A stretch of 64,000 nucleotides of DNA from Eutreptiella sp. 'Long Island Sound 2002' (Eukaryota > Euglenozoa > Euglenophyceae > Eutreptiales > Eutreptiaceae), in assembly GCA_964036045.1 (NCBI GenBank), contig OZ038400.1:14567079-14631078 (forward strand), written 5' to 3'. Made by a program: the position numbers and the translations under genes. The notes beneath the pieces are model-generated. The model did not search any database. It had not been told where the DNA came from and worked only from the letters and a program-made list of their open reading frames with translations. Position 1 is the first letter of the stretch. Each line of letters starts with the position of its first letter. This document shows positions 41,851-57,905 of the stretch, one piece after another.

Positions 41851-44800
41851 CCCCCCTACGTACTGGACCCCGCCCTGTAGTTGTGGTACACCCCCCCTAC
41901 GGACTGGACCACGCCCTGTAGTTGTGGTTAACCCCCCCTACGGACCAGACCACGACCTGTTGTTCTGGTACACCGCCCCTACGTACTGAACAACCCCTCG
42001 TAGTTGTGGTACACCGCCCCTACGGACTGGACCACGCCCTGTAGTTGTGGTACACCCCCCCTACAGACTGGACCACGCCCTGTAGTTGTGGTACACCCCC
42101 CCTACGGACTGGACCACGCCCTGTAGTCGTGGTACACCCCCCCTACGTACTGGACCACGCCCTGTAGTTGTGGTACACCCCCCCTACGGACTGGACCACG
42201 CACTGTAGCTGTGGTACACCCCCCCTACGCACTGGAACACGCCCTGTACTTCTGGTACACTCCCCATACGGACTGGACCACGCCCTGTAGTTGTGGTACA
42301 GCCCCCCTACGGACTGGACCCCGCCCTGTAGTTGTGGTACACTCCCCCTACGGACTGGACCCCGCCCTGTAGTTGTGGTACACCCCCCCTACGGACTGGA
42401 CCACGCCCTGTAGTTGTGGTACACCCCCCCTACGTACTGGACCACGCCCTGTAGTTGTGGTACACCCCCCCTACGGACTGGACCACGCCCTGTAGTTCTG
42501 GTACACCCCCCCTACGGACTGGACCACGCCCTGTAGTTGTGGGACACCCTCCCTACGCACTGGACCACGCCCTGTAGTTGTGGTACACCCCCCCTACGGA
42601 CTGGACCACGCCCTGTAGTTCTGGTACACCCCCCCTACGGACTGGACCACGCCCTGTAGTTGTGGGACACCCTCCCTACGGACCGGACCACGCCATGTAG
42701 TTGTGGTACACCCCCCCTACGTACTGGACCACGCCCTGTAGTTCTGGTACACCCCCCCTACGCACTGCACCACGCCCGATAGTTGTGGTACACCCCCCCT
42801 ACGGACTGGACCACGCCCTGTACTTGTGGTACACCCCCCCTACGGACTGGACCACGCCCTGTAGTTGTGGTACACCCCCCCTACGGACTGGACCACGCCC
42901 TGTAGTTCTGATACACCCCCCCTACGCACTGCACCACGCCCTGTAGTTCTGGTACACCCCCCCTACGCACTGCACCACGCCCTGTAGTTGTGGTACACCC
43001 CCCCTACGTACTGGACCACGCCCTGTAGTTGTGGTACACCCCCCCTACGCACTGCACCACGCCCTGTAGTTGTGGTACACCCCCCCTACGGACTGGACCA
43101 CGCCCTGTAGTTGTGGTTAACCCCCCCTACGGACGAGACCACGACTTTTGTTCTGGTACACCGCCCCTACGTACTGAACGACCCCTGGTAGTTGTGGTAT
43201 ACCGCCCCTACGGACTGGACCACGCCCTGTAGTTGTGGTACACCCCCCCTACAGACTGGACCACGCCCTGTAGTTGTGGTACACCCCCCCTACGGACTGG
43301 ACCACGCCCTGTAGTCGTGGTACACCCCCCCTACGTACTGGACCACGCCCTGTAGTTGTGGTACACCCCCCATACGGACTGGACCACGCACTGTAGCTGT
43401 GGTACACCCCCCCTACGCACTGGAACACGCCCTGTACTTCTGGTACACTCCCCCTACGGACTGGACCACGCCCTGTAGTTGTGGTACAGCCCCCCTACGG
43501 ACTGGACCACGCCCTGTAGTTGTGGTACCCCCCCCCCTACGTACTGGACCACGCCCTGTACTTCTGGTACACTCCCCCTACGGACTGGACCACGGCCTGT
43601 AGTTTTGGTACACCCTCCCTACGGACCGGACCACGCCCTGTAGTTGTGGTACACCCCCCCTACGGACCGGGCCACGCCCTGTAGTTGTGGTACACCCTCC
43701 CTACGGACCGGACCACGCCCTGTAGTTGTGGTACACCCCCCTTACGGACCGGACCACGCCCTGTAGTTGTGGTACACCCCCCCTACGGACCGGACCACGC
43801 CCTGTAGTTGTGGTACACCCCCCCCTACGCGCTGGACCACGCCGTGTAGTTGTGGTACACCCCCCCTACGGACTGGACCACGCCCTGTAGTTGTGGTACA
43901 CCCCCCCTACGCACTTGACCACGCCCTGTAGTTGTGGTACACCCCCCCCTACGCGCTGGACCACGCCCTGTAGTTGTGGTACACCCCCCCTACAGACCGG
44001 ACCACGCCCTGTAGTTGTGGTACACCCCTCCTACGGACTGGACCACGCCCTGTAGTTGTGGTACACCCCCCCTACGGACCGGACCACGCCCTGTAGTTGT
44101 GGTACACCCCCCCTACGGACCGGACCACGCCCTGTAGTTGTGGTACACCCCCACTACAGACCGGACCACGCCCTGTAGTTGTGGTACACCCCTCCTACGG
44201 ACCGGACCACGCCCTGTAGTTGTGGCACACCCCCTCTACGGACCGGACCACGCCCTGTAGTTGTGGTACACCCCCCCTACGGACCGGACCACGCCCTGTA
44301 GTTGTGGTACACCCCCCCTACGGACCGGACCACGCCCTGTAGTTGTGGTACACCCCCCCTACGGACCGGACCACGCCCTGTAGTTGTGGTACACCCCCCC
44401 TACGGACCGGACCACGCCCTGTAGCTGTGGTACACCCCCCCTACGGACTGGACCACGCCCTGTAGTTGTGGTACACCCCCCCTACGGACCGGACCACGCC
44501 CTGTAGTTGTGGTACACCCCCCCTACGGACTGGACCACGCCCTGTAGTTGTGGTACACCCCCCCTACGGACCGGACCACGCCCTGTAGTTGTGGTACACC
44601 CCCCCTACGGACCGGACCACGCCCTGTAGTTGTGGTACACCCCCCCTACGGACCGGACCACGCCCTGTAGTTGTGGTACACCCCCCCTACGGACCGGACC
44701 ACGCCCTGTAGTTGTGGTACACCCCCCCTACGGACCGGACCACGCCCTGTAGTTGTGGTACACCCCCCCTACAGACCGGACCACGCCCTGTAGTTGTGGT

Positions 44801-47800
44801 ACACCCCCCCTACGGACTGGACCACGCCCTGTTGTTCTGGTACACCGCCCCTACGTACTGGACCACGCCCTGTAGTTGTGGTACACCCCCCCTACGGACT
44901 GGACCACGCCCTGTAGTTATGGTACACCCCCCCTACGGACCGGACCACGCCCTGTAGTTGTGGTACACCCCCCCTACAGACCGGACCACGCCCTGTAGTT
45001 GTGGTACACCCCCCCTACGGACTGGACCACGCACTGTAGCTGTGGTACACCCCCCCTACGCACTGGAACACGCCCTGTACTTCTGGTACACTCCCCCTAC
45101 GGACTGGACCACGCCCTGTAGTTGTGGTACAGCCCCCCTACGGACTGGACCACGCCCTGTAGTTGTGGCACACCCCCCCTACAGACCGGGCCACGCCCTG
45201 TAGTTGTGATACACCCCCCCCTACGTACTGGACCACGCCCTGTACTTCTGGTACACTCCCCCTACAGACCGGGCCACGCCCTGTAGTTGTGGTACACCCC
45301 CCCCTACGTACTGGACCACGCCCTGTACTTCTGGTACACCCTCCTTACGGACTGGACCACGCCCTGTAGTTGTGGTACACCCCCCCCTACGTACTGGACC
45401 ACGCCCTGTACTTCTGGTACACTCCCCCTACGGACCGGACCACGCCCTGTAGTTTTGGTACACCCTCCCTACGGACCGGACCACGCCCTGTAGTTGTGGT
45501 ACACCCCCCCTACGGACCGGACCACGCCCTGTAGTTGTGGTACACCCCCCCTACGGACCGGACCACGCCCTGTAGTTGTGGTACACTCCCCCTACGGACT
45601 GGACCACGCCCTGTAGTTGTGGTACACCCCCCCGACCGACTGGACCACGCCCTGTAGTTCTGGTACACCCCCCCTACGGACCGGACCACGCCCTGTAGTT
45701 GTGGTACACCCTCCCTACGGACCGGACCACGCCCTGTAGTTGTGGTACACCCTCCCTACGGACCGGACCACGCCCTGTAGTTGTGGTACACCCCCCTTAC
45801 GGACCGGACCACGCCCTGTAGTTGTGGTACACCCCCCCTACGGACCAGACCACGCCCTGTAGTTGTGGTACACCCCCCCCTACGGACCGGACCACGCCCT
45901 GTAGTTGTGGTACACCCCCCCTACAGACCGGACCACGCCCTGTAGTTGTGGTACACCCCCCTTACGGACCGGATCACGCCCTGTAGTTCTGGTACACCCC
46001 CCCTACGGACCGGACCACGCCCTGTAGTTGTGGTACACCCTCCCTACGGACCGGACCACGCCCTGTAGTTGTGGTACACCCTCCCTTCGGACCGGACCAC
46101 GCCCTGTAGTTGTGGTACACCCCCCTTACGGACCGGACCACGCCCTGTAGTTCTGGTACACCCCCCCTACAGACCGGACCACGCCCTGTAGTTGTGGTAC
46201 ACCCTCCCTACGGACCGGACCACGCCCTGTAGTTGTGGTACACCCTCCCTACGGACCGGACCACGCCCTGTAGTTGTGGTACACCCCCCTTACGGACCGG
46301 ACCACGCCCTGTAGTTGTGGTACACCCCCCCTACGGACTGGACCACGCCCTGTAGTTCTGGTACACCCCCCCTACGGACCGGACCACGCCCTGTAGTTGT
46401 GGTACACCCCCCCTACAGACCGGACCACGCCCTGTAGTTGTGGTACACCCCCCCTACGGACCGGACCACGCCCTGTAGTTGTGGTACACCCCCCCTACGG
46501 ACCGGACCACGCCCTGTAGTTGTGGTACACCCTCCCTACGGACCGGACCACGCCCTGTAGTTGTGGTACACCCCCCTTACGGACCGGACCACGCCCTGTA
46601 GCTGTGGTACACCCTCCCTACGGACCGGACCACGCCCTGTAGTTGTGGTACACCCTCCCTACGGACCGGACCACGCCCTGTAGTTGTGGTACACCCCCCT
46701 TACGGACCGGACCACGCCCTGTAGTTGTGGTACACCCCCCCTACGGACTGGACCACGCCCTGTAGTTGTGGTATACCCCCCCTACGGACCGGACCACGCC
46801 CTGTAGTTGTGGTACACCCCCCCTACAGACCGGACCACGCCCTGTAGTTGTGGTACACCCCCCCTACGGACCGGACCACGTCCTGTAGTTGTGGTACACC
46901 CCCCCTACGGACCGGACCACGCCCTGTAGTTGTGGTACACCCCCCCTACGGACCGGACCACGCCCTGTAGTTGTGGTACACCCCCCCTACGGACTGGACC
47001 ACGCCCTGTAGTTGTGGTACACCCCCCCCTACGCGCTGGACCACGCCGTGTAGTTGTGGTACACCCTCCCTACGGACCGGACCACGCCCTGTAGTTGTGG
47101 TACACCCTCCCTACGGACCGGACCACGCCCTGTAGTTGTGGTACACCCCCCTTACGGACCGGACCACGCCCTGTAGTTGTGGTACACCCCCCCTACGGAC
47201 TGGACCACGCCCTGTAGTTGTGGTATACCCCCCCTACGGACCGGACCACGCCCTGTAGTTGTGGTACACCCTCCCTACGGACCGGACCACGTCCTGTAGT
47301 TGTGGTACACCCCCCCTACGGACCGGACCACGCCCTGTAGTTGTGGTACACCCCCCCTACGGACCGGACCGCGCCCTGTAGTTGTGGTACACCCCCCCTA
47401 CAGACCGGACCACGCCCTGTAGTTGTGGTACACCCCCCCTACGGACTGGACCACGCCCTGTAGTTGTGGTACACCCCCCCCTACGCGCTGGACCACGCCG
47501 TGTAGTTGTGGTACACCCCCCCTACGGACCGGACCACGCCCTGTAGTTGTGGTACACCCCCCCTCCGGACTGGACCACGCCCTGTAGTTGTGGTACACCC
47601 CTCCTACGGACTGGACCACGCCCTGTTGTTCTGGTACACCGCCCCTACAGACTGGACCACGCCCTGTAGTTCTGGTACACCCTCCCTACGGACCGGACCA
47701 CGCCCTGTAGTTGTGGTACACCCCCCCTACGCACTGCACCACGCCCAATAATTGTGGTACACCCCCCCTACGGACTGGACCACGCCCTCTACTTCTGGTA

Positions 47801-50800
47801 CACCCCCCCTACGCACTGCACCACGCCCTGTAGTTGTGGTACCCCCCCCCCTACGGACTGGACCACGCCCTGTAGTTCTGGTACACCCCCCCTACGCACT
47901 GCACCACGCCCTGTAGTTGTGGTACACTCCCCCTACGGACCGGACCACGCCCTGTAGTTTTGGTACACCCTCCCTACGGACCGGACCACGCCCTGTAGTT
48001 GTGGTACACCCCCCCTACGGACCGGACCACGCCCTGTAGTTGTGGTACAGCCCCCCTACGGACCGGACCACGCCCTGTAGTTGTGGTACACCCCCTCTAC
48101 GCACTGGACCACGCCGTGTAGTTGTGGTACACCCCCCCTACGGACTGGACCACACCCTGTAGTTGTGGTACACCCCCCCTACGGACTGGACCACGCCCTG
48201 TATTTGTGGTACACCCCCCCTACAGACTGGAACACGCCCTGTAGTTGTGGTACATCCCCCCTACGGACCGGACCACGCCCTGTAGTTGTGGTACACCCCC
48301 CCCTACGCACTGGACCCCGCCCTGTAGTTGTGGTACACCTCCCCTACGGACTGGACCACGCCCTGTAGTTCTGGTACACTCCCCCTACGGACTGGACCAC
48401 GCCCTGTAGTTCTGGTACACTCCCCCTACGGACTGGACCACGCCCAATAGTTGTGGTACACCCGCCCTACGGACTGGACCACGCCCTGTACTTCTGGTAC
48501 ACCCCCCCTACGGACCGGACCCCGCCTTGTAGTTGTGGTACACCCCCCCTACGGACCGGACCACGCCCTGTAGTTGTGGTACACCCCCCCTACGGACTGG
48601 ACCACCTCCTGTAGTTGTGGTACACCCCCCCTACAGACTGGACCACGCCCTGTAGTTGTGGTACACCCTTCCTACGGACTGGACCACGCCCTGTAGTTGT
48701 GGTACACCCCCCCTACGGACCGGACCACGCCCTGTAGTTGTGGTACACCCTCCCTACGGACCGGACCACGCCCTGTAGTTGTGGTACACCCCCCCTACGG
48801 ACCGGACCACGCCCTGTAGTTGTGGTACAGCCCCCCTACGGACCGGACCACGCACTGTAGTTGTGGTACACCCCCTCTACGCATTGGACCACGCCGTGTA
48901 GTTGTGGTACACCCCCCCTCCGGACTGGACCACGCCTTGTATTTGTGGTACACCCCCCCTACAGACCGGACCACGCCCAGTAGTTGTGGTACACCCCCCC
49001 TACGTACTGGACCACGCCCTGTAGTTCTGGTACACCCCCCCTACGGACTGGACCACGCCCTGTAGTTCTGGTACACTCCCCCTACGGACTGGACCACGCC
49101 CAATAGTTGTGGTACACCCCCCCTACGGACTGGACCACGCCCTGTACTTCTGGTACACCCCCCCTACGGACCGGAACCCGCCCTGTAGTTGTGGTACACC
49201 CCCCCTACGGACCGGACCATGCCATGTGGTTGTGGTACACCCCCCCTACGCACTTGACCACGCCCTGTAGTTGTGGTACACCCCGCCTACGGACTGGACC
49301 ACGCCCTGTAGTTGTGGTACACCCCCCCCCACGGACCGAACCACGCCCTGTAGTTGTGGTACACCCCCCCTACGCACTGGACCACGCGCTGTAGTTCTGG
49401 TACACCCCCCCTACGGACTGGACCACGCCCCGTACTTGTGGTACACCCCCCCTACAGATTGGACCACGCCCTGTAGTTGTGGTACACCCCCCCTACAGAC
49501 TGGACCACACCCTGTAGTTGTGGTACACCCCCCCTACGCACTGGACCACGCCCTGTAGTTCTGGTACACCCCCCCTACGGACCGGACCACGCCCTGTAGT
49601 TCTGGTACACCCCCCCTACGGACCGGACCACGCCCTGTAGTTGTGGTACACCCCCCCTACAGACTGGACCACACCCTGTAGTTGTGGTACACCCCCCCTT
49701 ACGGACTGGACCACGCCCTGTAGTTGTGGTACACCCCCCCTACGGACCGGAGCACGCCCTGTAGTTGTGGTACACCCCCCCTACGGACCGGACCACGCCC
49801 TGTGGCTGTGGTACACCCCCCCTACGGACCGGACCACGCCCTTTAGTTGTGGTACACCCCCCCTACGGACTGGACCACGCCCTGTAGTTGTGGTACACCC
49901 CCCCTACGGACTGGAACACGCCCTGTAGTTGTGGTACACCCCCCCCTACGGACTGGACCATGCCCTGTAGTTGTGGTACACCCCCCCTACGGACCGGACC
50001 ACGCCCTTTAGTTGTGGTACACCCCCCCTACGGACTGGACCACGCCCTGTAGTTGTGGTACACCCCCCCTACGGACCGGACCACGCCCTTTAGTTGTGGT
50101 ACACCCCCCCTACGGACTGGACCACGCCCTGTAGTTGTGGTACACCCCCCCTACGGACTGGACCACGCCCTGTAGTTGTGGTACACCCCCCCTACGGACT
50201 GGAACACGCCCTGTAGTTGTGGTACACCCCCCCTACGGACTGCACCACGCCCTGTAGTTGTGGTACACCCCCCCTACGCACTGGAACACGCCCTGTAGTT
50301 GTGGTACACCCCCCCTACGGACTGGACCATGCCCTGTAGTTGTGGTACACCCCCCCTACGGACTGGACCACGCCCTGTAGTTGTGGTACACCCCCCCTAC
50401 GTACTGGACCACGCCCTGTAGTTGTGGTACACCCCCCCTACGGACTGGACCACGCCGTGTAGTTGTGGTACACCCCTCCTACGCACTGGAACACGCCCTG
50501 TAGTTCTGGTACACTCCCCCTACGGACTGGACCACGCCCAATAGTTGTGGTACAGCCCCCCTACGGACTGGACCACGCCCTGTAGTTGTTGTACACCCCC
50601 CCCTACGTACTGGACTACGCCCTGTACTTCTGGTACACTCCCCATACGGACTGGACCACGCCCTGTAGTTTTGGTACACCCTCCCTACGGACCGGACCAC
50701 GCCCTGTAGTTGTGGTACACCCCCCCTACGGACCGGACCACGCCCCGTAGTTGTGGTACACCCTCCCTACGGACAGGACCACACCCTGTAGTTGTGGTAC

Positions 50801-53800
50801 ACCCCCCCTACGGACTGGACCACGCCCTGTAGTTGTGGTACACCCCCCCTACGGACCGGACCACGCCCTGTAGTTGTGGTACACCCTCCCTACGGACAGC
50901 ACCACACCCTGTAGTTGTGGTACACCCCCTCTACGGACCGCACCACGCCCTGTAGTTGTGGTACACCCTCCTTACCGACCGGACCACGCCATGTAGTTGT
51001 GGTACACCCCCCCTACGTACTGGACCCCGCCCTGTAGTTCTGGTACACCCCCCCTACGCACTGCACCACGCCCAATAGTTGTGGTACACCCCCCCTACGG
51101 ACTGGACCACGCCCTGTAGTTGTGGTACACCCCCCCTACGGACTGGACCACGCCCTGTAGTTGTGGTACACCCCCCCTACGGACTGGACCACGCCCTGTA
51201 GTTCTGGTACACCCCCCCTACGCACTGCACCACGCCCTGTAGTTGTGGTACAGCCCCCCTACGTACTGGACCACGCCCTGTAGTTGTGGTACACCCCCCC
51301 TACGCACTGCACCACGCCCTGTAGTTGTGGTACACCCCCCCTACGGACTGGACCACGCCCTGTAGTTGTGGTACACCCCCCTTACGGACCAGACCACGAC
51401 CTGTTGTTCTGGTACACCGCCCCTACGTACTGAACAACCCCTCGTAGTTGTGGTACACCGCCCCTACGGACTGGACCGCGCCCTGTAGTTGTGGTACACC
51501 CCCCCTACAGACTGGACCACGCCCTGTAGTTGTGGTACACCCCCCCTACGGACTGGACCACGCACTGTAGCTGTGGTACACCCCCCCTACGCACTGGAAC
51601 ACGCCCTGTACTTCTGGTACACTCCCCCTACGGACTGGACCACGCCCTGTAGTTGTGGGACAGCCCCCCTACGGACTGGACCACGCCCTGTAGTTGTGGT
51701 ACACCCCCCCCTACGTACTGGACCACGCCCTATACTTCTGGTACACTCCTTCTACGGACCGGACCACGCCCTGTAGTTATGGTACACCCTCCCTACGGAC
51801 CGGACCACGCCCTGTAGTTGTGGTACACCCCCCCTACGGACCGGGCCACGCCCTGTAGTTGTGGTACACCCCCCTTACGGACCGGACCACGTCCTGTAGT
51901 TGTGGTACACCCTCCCTACGGACCGGACCACGCCCTGTAGTTGTTGTACACCCCCCCTACGGACCGGGCCACGCCCTGTAGTTGTGGTACACCCTCCCTA
52001 CGGACCGGACCACGTCCTGTAGTTGTGGTACACCCCCCCTACGGACCGGGCCACGCCCTGTAGTTGTGGTACACCCTCCCTACGGACCGGACCACGTCCT
52101 GTAGTTGTGGTACACCCTCCCTACGGACCGGACCACGCCCTGTAGTTGTGGTACACCCCCCCTACGGACCGGACCACGCCCTGTAGTTGTGGTACACCCC
52201 CCCTACGGACCGGACCACGCCCTGTAGTTGTGGTACACCCCCCCTACGGACCGGACCACGCCCTGTAGTTGTGGTACACCCCCCCCTACGCACTGGACCA
52301 CGCCCTGTAGTTGTGGTACACCCCCCCTACGGACTGGTCCATGCCCTGTAGTTGTGGTACACCCTCCCTACGGACAGGACCACGCCCTGTAGTTGTGGTA
52401 CACCCCTCCTACGGACCGGACCACGCCCTGTAGTTGTGGTACACCCCCCCTACGGACCGGACCACGCCCTGTAGTTGTGGTACACCCCCCCTACAGACCG
52501 GACCACGCCCTGTAGTTGTGGTACACCCCCCCTACGTACTGGACCACGCCGTGTAGTTGTGGTACACCCCCCCTACGGACTGGACCACGCCCTGTAGTTG
52601 TGGTACACCCTCCCTACGGACAGGACCACGCCCTGTAATTGTGGTACACCCTCCCTACGGACCGCACAACGCCCTGTATTTTTGGTACACCCTCCCTACG
52701 GACCGGACCACGCCCTGTAGTTGTGGTACACCCCCCCTACGGACCGGACCACGCCCTGTAGTTGTGGTACACCCCCCCTACGGACCGGACGCCGCCCTGT
52801 AGTTCTGGTACACCCCCCCTACGGACTGGACCACGCCCTGTAGTTGTGGTACACCCCCCCTACGGACTGGACCACGCCCTGTAGTTGTGGCACACCCCCC
52901 CTACGGACCGGACCACGCCCTGTAATTGTGGTACACCCCCCCTACGGACCGGACCACGCCCTGTAGTTGTGGTACACCCCCCCTACGTACTGGACCACGC
53001 CCTGTAGTTCTGGTACAACCCCCCTACGCACTGCACCACGCCCAATAGTTGTGGTACACCCCCCCTACGGACTGGACCACGCCCCGTAGTTGTGGTACAC
53101 CCCCCCTACGGACTGGACCACGCCCTGTAGTTGTGGTACACCCCCCCTACAGACCGGACCACGCCCTGTAGTTCTGGTACACCCCCCCTACGCACTGCAC
53201 CACGCCCTGTAGTTGTGGTACACCCCCCCTACGGACTGGACCACGCCCTGTAGTTCTGGTACACCCCCCCTACGGACTGGACCACGCCCTGTAGTTCTGG
53301 TACACCCCCCCTACGCACTGCACCACGCCCTGTAGATGTGGTACAGCCCCCCTACGTACTGGACCCCGCCCTGTAGTTGTGGTACACCCTCCTTACGGAC
53401 CAGACCACGACCTGTTGTTCTGGTACACCGCCCCTACGTACTGAACAACCCCTCGTAGTTGTGGTACACCGCCCCTACGGACTGGACCGCGCCCTGTAGT
53501 TGTGGTACACCCCCCCTACAGACTGGACCACGCCCTGTAGTTGTGGTACACCCCCCCTACGGACTGGACCACGCCCTGTAGTCGTGGTACACCGCCCCTA
53601 CGTACTGGACCACGCCCTGTAGTTGTGGTACACCCCCCCTACGGACTGAACCGCGCACTGTAGCTGTGGTACACCCCCCCTACGCACTGGAACACGCCCT
53701 GTACTTCTGGTACACTCCCCCTACGGACTGGACCACGCCCTGTAGTTTTGGTACACCCTCCCTACGGACCGGACCACGCCCTGTAGTTGTGGTACACCCC

Positions 53801-56800
53801 CCCTACGGACCGGGCCACGCCCTGTAGTTGTGGTACACCCCTCCTACGGACTGGACCACGCCCTGTAGTTGTGGTACACCCCCCCTACGTACTGGACCAC
53901 GCCCTGTAGTTGTGGTACACCCCCCCTACGGACTGGAGCACGCACTGTAGCTGTGGTACACCCCCCCTACGCACTGGAACACGCCCTGTACTTCTGGTAC
54001 ACTCCCCCTACGGACTGGACCACGCCCTGTAGTTGTGGGACAGCCCCCCTACGGACTGGACCACGCCCTGTAGTTGTGGTACACCCCCCCCTACGTACTG
54101 GACCACGCCCTGTAGTTGTGGTACACCCCCCCTACGGACTGGACCACGCCCTGTACTTCTGGTACACTCCCCCTACGGACCGGACCACGCCCTGTAGTTT
54201 TGGTACACCCTCCCTACGGACCGGACCACGCCCTGTAGTTGTGGTACACCCCCCCTACGGACCGGGCCACGCCCTGTAGTTGTGGTACACCCTCCCTACG
54301 GACCGGACCACGTCCTGTAGTTGTGGTACACCCCCCCTACGGACCGGACCACGCCCTGTAGTTGTGGTACACCCCCCCTACGGACTGGACCACGCCCTGT
54401 AGTCGTGGTACACCGCCCCTACGTACTGGACCACGCCCTGTAGTTGTGGTACACCCCCCCTACGGACTGGACCACGCCCTGTAGCTGTGGTACACCCCCC
54501 CTACGCACTGGAACACGCCCTGTAGTTGTGGTACACCCCCCCTACGGACTGGACCACGCCCTGTAGTTGTGGTACACCCCCCCTACGGACCGGACCACGC
54601 CCTGTAGTTGTGGTACACCCCCCCTACGTACTGGACCACGCCCTGTAGTTCTGGTACACCCCCCCTACGGACTGGACCACGCCCTGTAGTTGTGGTACAC
54701 CCCCCCTTATGGACTCGACCACGCCCTGTAGTTGTGGTACACCCCCCCTACGGACTGGACCACGCCCTGTAGTTGTGGCACACCCCCCCTACAGACTGGA
54801 CCACGCCCTGTAGTTGTGGTACACCCCCCCTACGGACTGCACCACACCCTGTAGTTCTGGTACACCCCCCCCACGGACTGGACCACGCCCTGTAGTTGTG
54901 GCACAACCCCCCTACAGACTGGACCACGCCCTATAGTTGTGGTACACCCCCCCTACGGACTGCACCACACCCTGTAGTTGTGGTACACCCCCCCTACGGA
55001 CTGCACCACGCCCTGTAGTTCAGGTACCACCCCCCTACGGACTGCACCACGCCCTGTAGTTGTGGCACAACCCCCTAAACACTGGACCACGCCCTGTAGT
55101 TGTGGTACACCCCCCCTACGGACTGGCCCACGCCCTGTAGTTCTGGTACACCCCCCCTACGGACTGCACCACGCCCTGTTGTTGTGGTACACCCCCCGCA
55201 CAGACTGGACCACGCCCTGTAGTTGTGGTACACCCCCCCCCCCTATGGACGGGACCACGCCCTGTAGTTCTGGTACAGCCCCCCCTACGCACTGGACCAC
55301 GCCCTGTAGTTGCGGCACACCCCCCCTACGCACTGCACCACGTCCTGTAGTTGTGGTACACCCCCCCCTACGGAACGGACTTCGCCCTGTAGTTGTGGCA
55401 CACCCCCCCTACACACTGGACCACGCCCTGTAGTTGTGGTACACCCCCCCGACGGACTGGACCCCGCCCTGTAGTTGTGGTACACCCCCCCTGCGGACTG
55501 GAACCGGCCCTGTAGTTGTGGTACACCCCCCCTACGGACTGGACCACGCCCTGTAGTTCTGGTACACCCCCCCTACGGACTGGACCACGCCCTGTAGTTG
55601 TGGTACACCCCCCCTACGGACTGGACCACGCCCTGTAGTTGTGGTACACCCCCCCTGCGGACTGGAACCGGCCCTGTAGTTGTGGTACACCCCCCCTACT
55701 GACTGGACCACGCCATGTAGTTCTGGTACAACCCCCCTACGTACTGGACTACGCCCTGTAGTTGTGGTACACCCCTCCTACGGACTGGACCCCGCCCTGT
55801 AGTTGTGGTACACCCCCCCTACGGACCGGACCACGCCCTGTAGTTGTGGTACACCCCCCCTACGGACTGGACCACGCCCTGTAGTTGTGGTACACCCCCC
55901 CTACGCACCGGACCACGCCCTGTAGTTGTGGTACACCCCCCCTACGGACCGGACCACGCCCTGTAGTTGTGGTACACCCCCCCTACGGACTGGACCACGC
56001 CCTGTAGTTCTGGTACACCCCTCCTACGGACTGGACTACGCCCTGTAGTTGTGGTACACCCCCCCTACGGACTGGACCCCGCCCTGTAGTTCTGGTACAC
56101 CCCCCCTTACGGACTGGACCACGCCATGTAGTTGCGGTACACCCCCCCTACGTACTGGACTACGCCCTCTAGTTGTGGTACACCCCCCCTACGGACTGGA
56201 CCCCGCCCTGTAGTTGTGGTACATCCCCCTACAGACCGGACCATGCCCTGTAGTTGTGGTACACCCCCCCTACGGACTGCACCACGCCCTGTAGTTGTGG
56301 TACACCCCCCCCCTACGGACTGCACCTCGCCCTGTAGTTGTGGTACACCCGCCCTACGGACTGGACCCCGCCCTGTATATCTGGTACACCCCCCCTACGG
56401 ACTGGACCCCGCCCTGTATTTCTGGTACACCCCCCCTACGGACTGGACCACGCCCTTTAGTTGTGGTACACCCCCCCTACGGACCGGACCCGGCCCTGTA
56501 TTTCTGGTACACCCCCCCTACGGACTGGACCACGCCCTTTAGTTGTGGTACACCCCCCCTACAGACTGGACCACGCCCTGTAGTTGTGGTACACCCCCCC
56601 TTACGGACTGGACCACGCCCTGTAGTTGTGGTACACCCCCCCTACGGACTGGAACCCGCCCTGTAGTTGTGGTACACCCCCCCTACGGACTGGACCCTGC
56701 CCTGTAGTTGTGGTTCACCCCCCCTGCGGACTGGACCACGCCCTGTAGTTGTGGTACACCCCCCCTACGGACTGGACCACGCCCTGTAGTTGTGGTGCAC

Positions 56801-57905
56801 CCCCCCTACTGACTGGACCACGCCCTGTAGTTGTGGTACACCCCCTCTACGCCCTGCACCACGCCCTGTAGTTGTGGTACACCCCCCTACGGACTGGACC
56901 AGGCCTTGTAGTTGTGGTACACCCCCCTACGGACTGGACCACGCCCTGTAGTTGTGGTGCACCCCCCCTACTGACTGGACCACGCCCTGTAGTTGTGGTA
57001 CACCCCCCCTACGGACTGGACTTCGCCCTATAGTTGTGGTACACCCCCCTACGGACTGGACCCCGCCCTGTAGTTGTGGTGCACCCCCCCTACGGACTGG
57101 ACCACGCCTTGTAGTTCTGGTACACCCCCCTACGGACTGGACCACGCCTTGTAGTTGTGGTACACCCCCCCTACGGACTGGACCACGCCTTGTACTTGTG
57201 GTACACCCCCCCTACGGACTGGACCACGCCCTGTAGTTGTGGTACCCCCCCCCCCTACGTAGTGGACCACGCCCTGTAGTTCTGGTACACCCGCCCTACG
57301 GACTGGACCACGCCCTGTAGTTGTGGTACACCCCCCCTACGGACTGGACCACGCCCTGTAGTTGTGGCACAACCCCCGTACAGACTGGATCACGCCCTGT
57401 AGTTGTGGTACACCCCCCCTACGGACTGGACCACGCCCTATAGTTGTGTTACACCCCCCCTACAGACTGGACCACGCCCTGTAGTTGTGGTACACCCCCC
57501 CCTACGGACCGGACTTCGCCCTGTAGTTTTGGTACACCCCCCCTACGGACTGGACCACGCCCTGTAGTTGTGGTACTGCCCCCCTACGGACTGGACCACG
57601 CCCTGTAGTTGTGGTACACCCCCCCTACGGACTGGACCACGCCCTGTATTTCTAGTACACCCCCCCTACACACTGGACCACGCCCTGTAGTTGTGGTACA
57701 CCCCCCCTACTCACTGCACCACGCCCTGTAGTTGTGGTACACCCCCCCTACGGACTGGACCACGCCCTGTAGTTCTAGTACACCCCCCCTACACACTGGA
57801 CCACGCCCTGTAGTTGTGGTACACCCCCCCTACTCACTGCACCATGCCCTGTAGTTGTGGTACACCCCCCCTACGGACTGGACCACGCCCTGTAGTTGTG
57901 GTACA

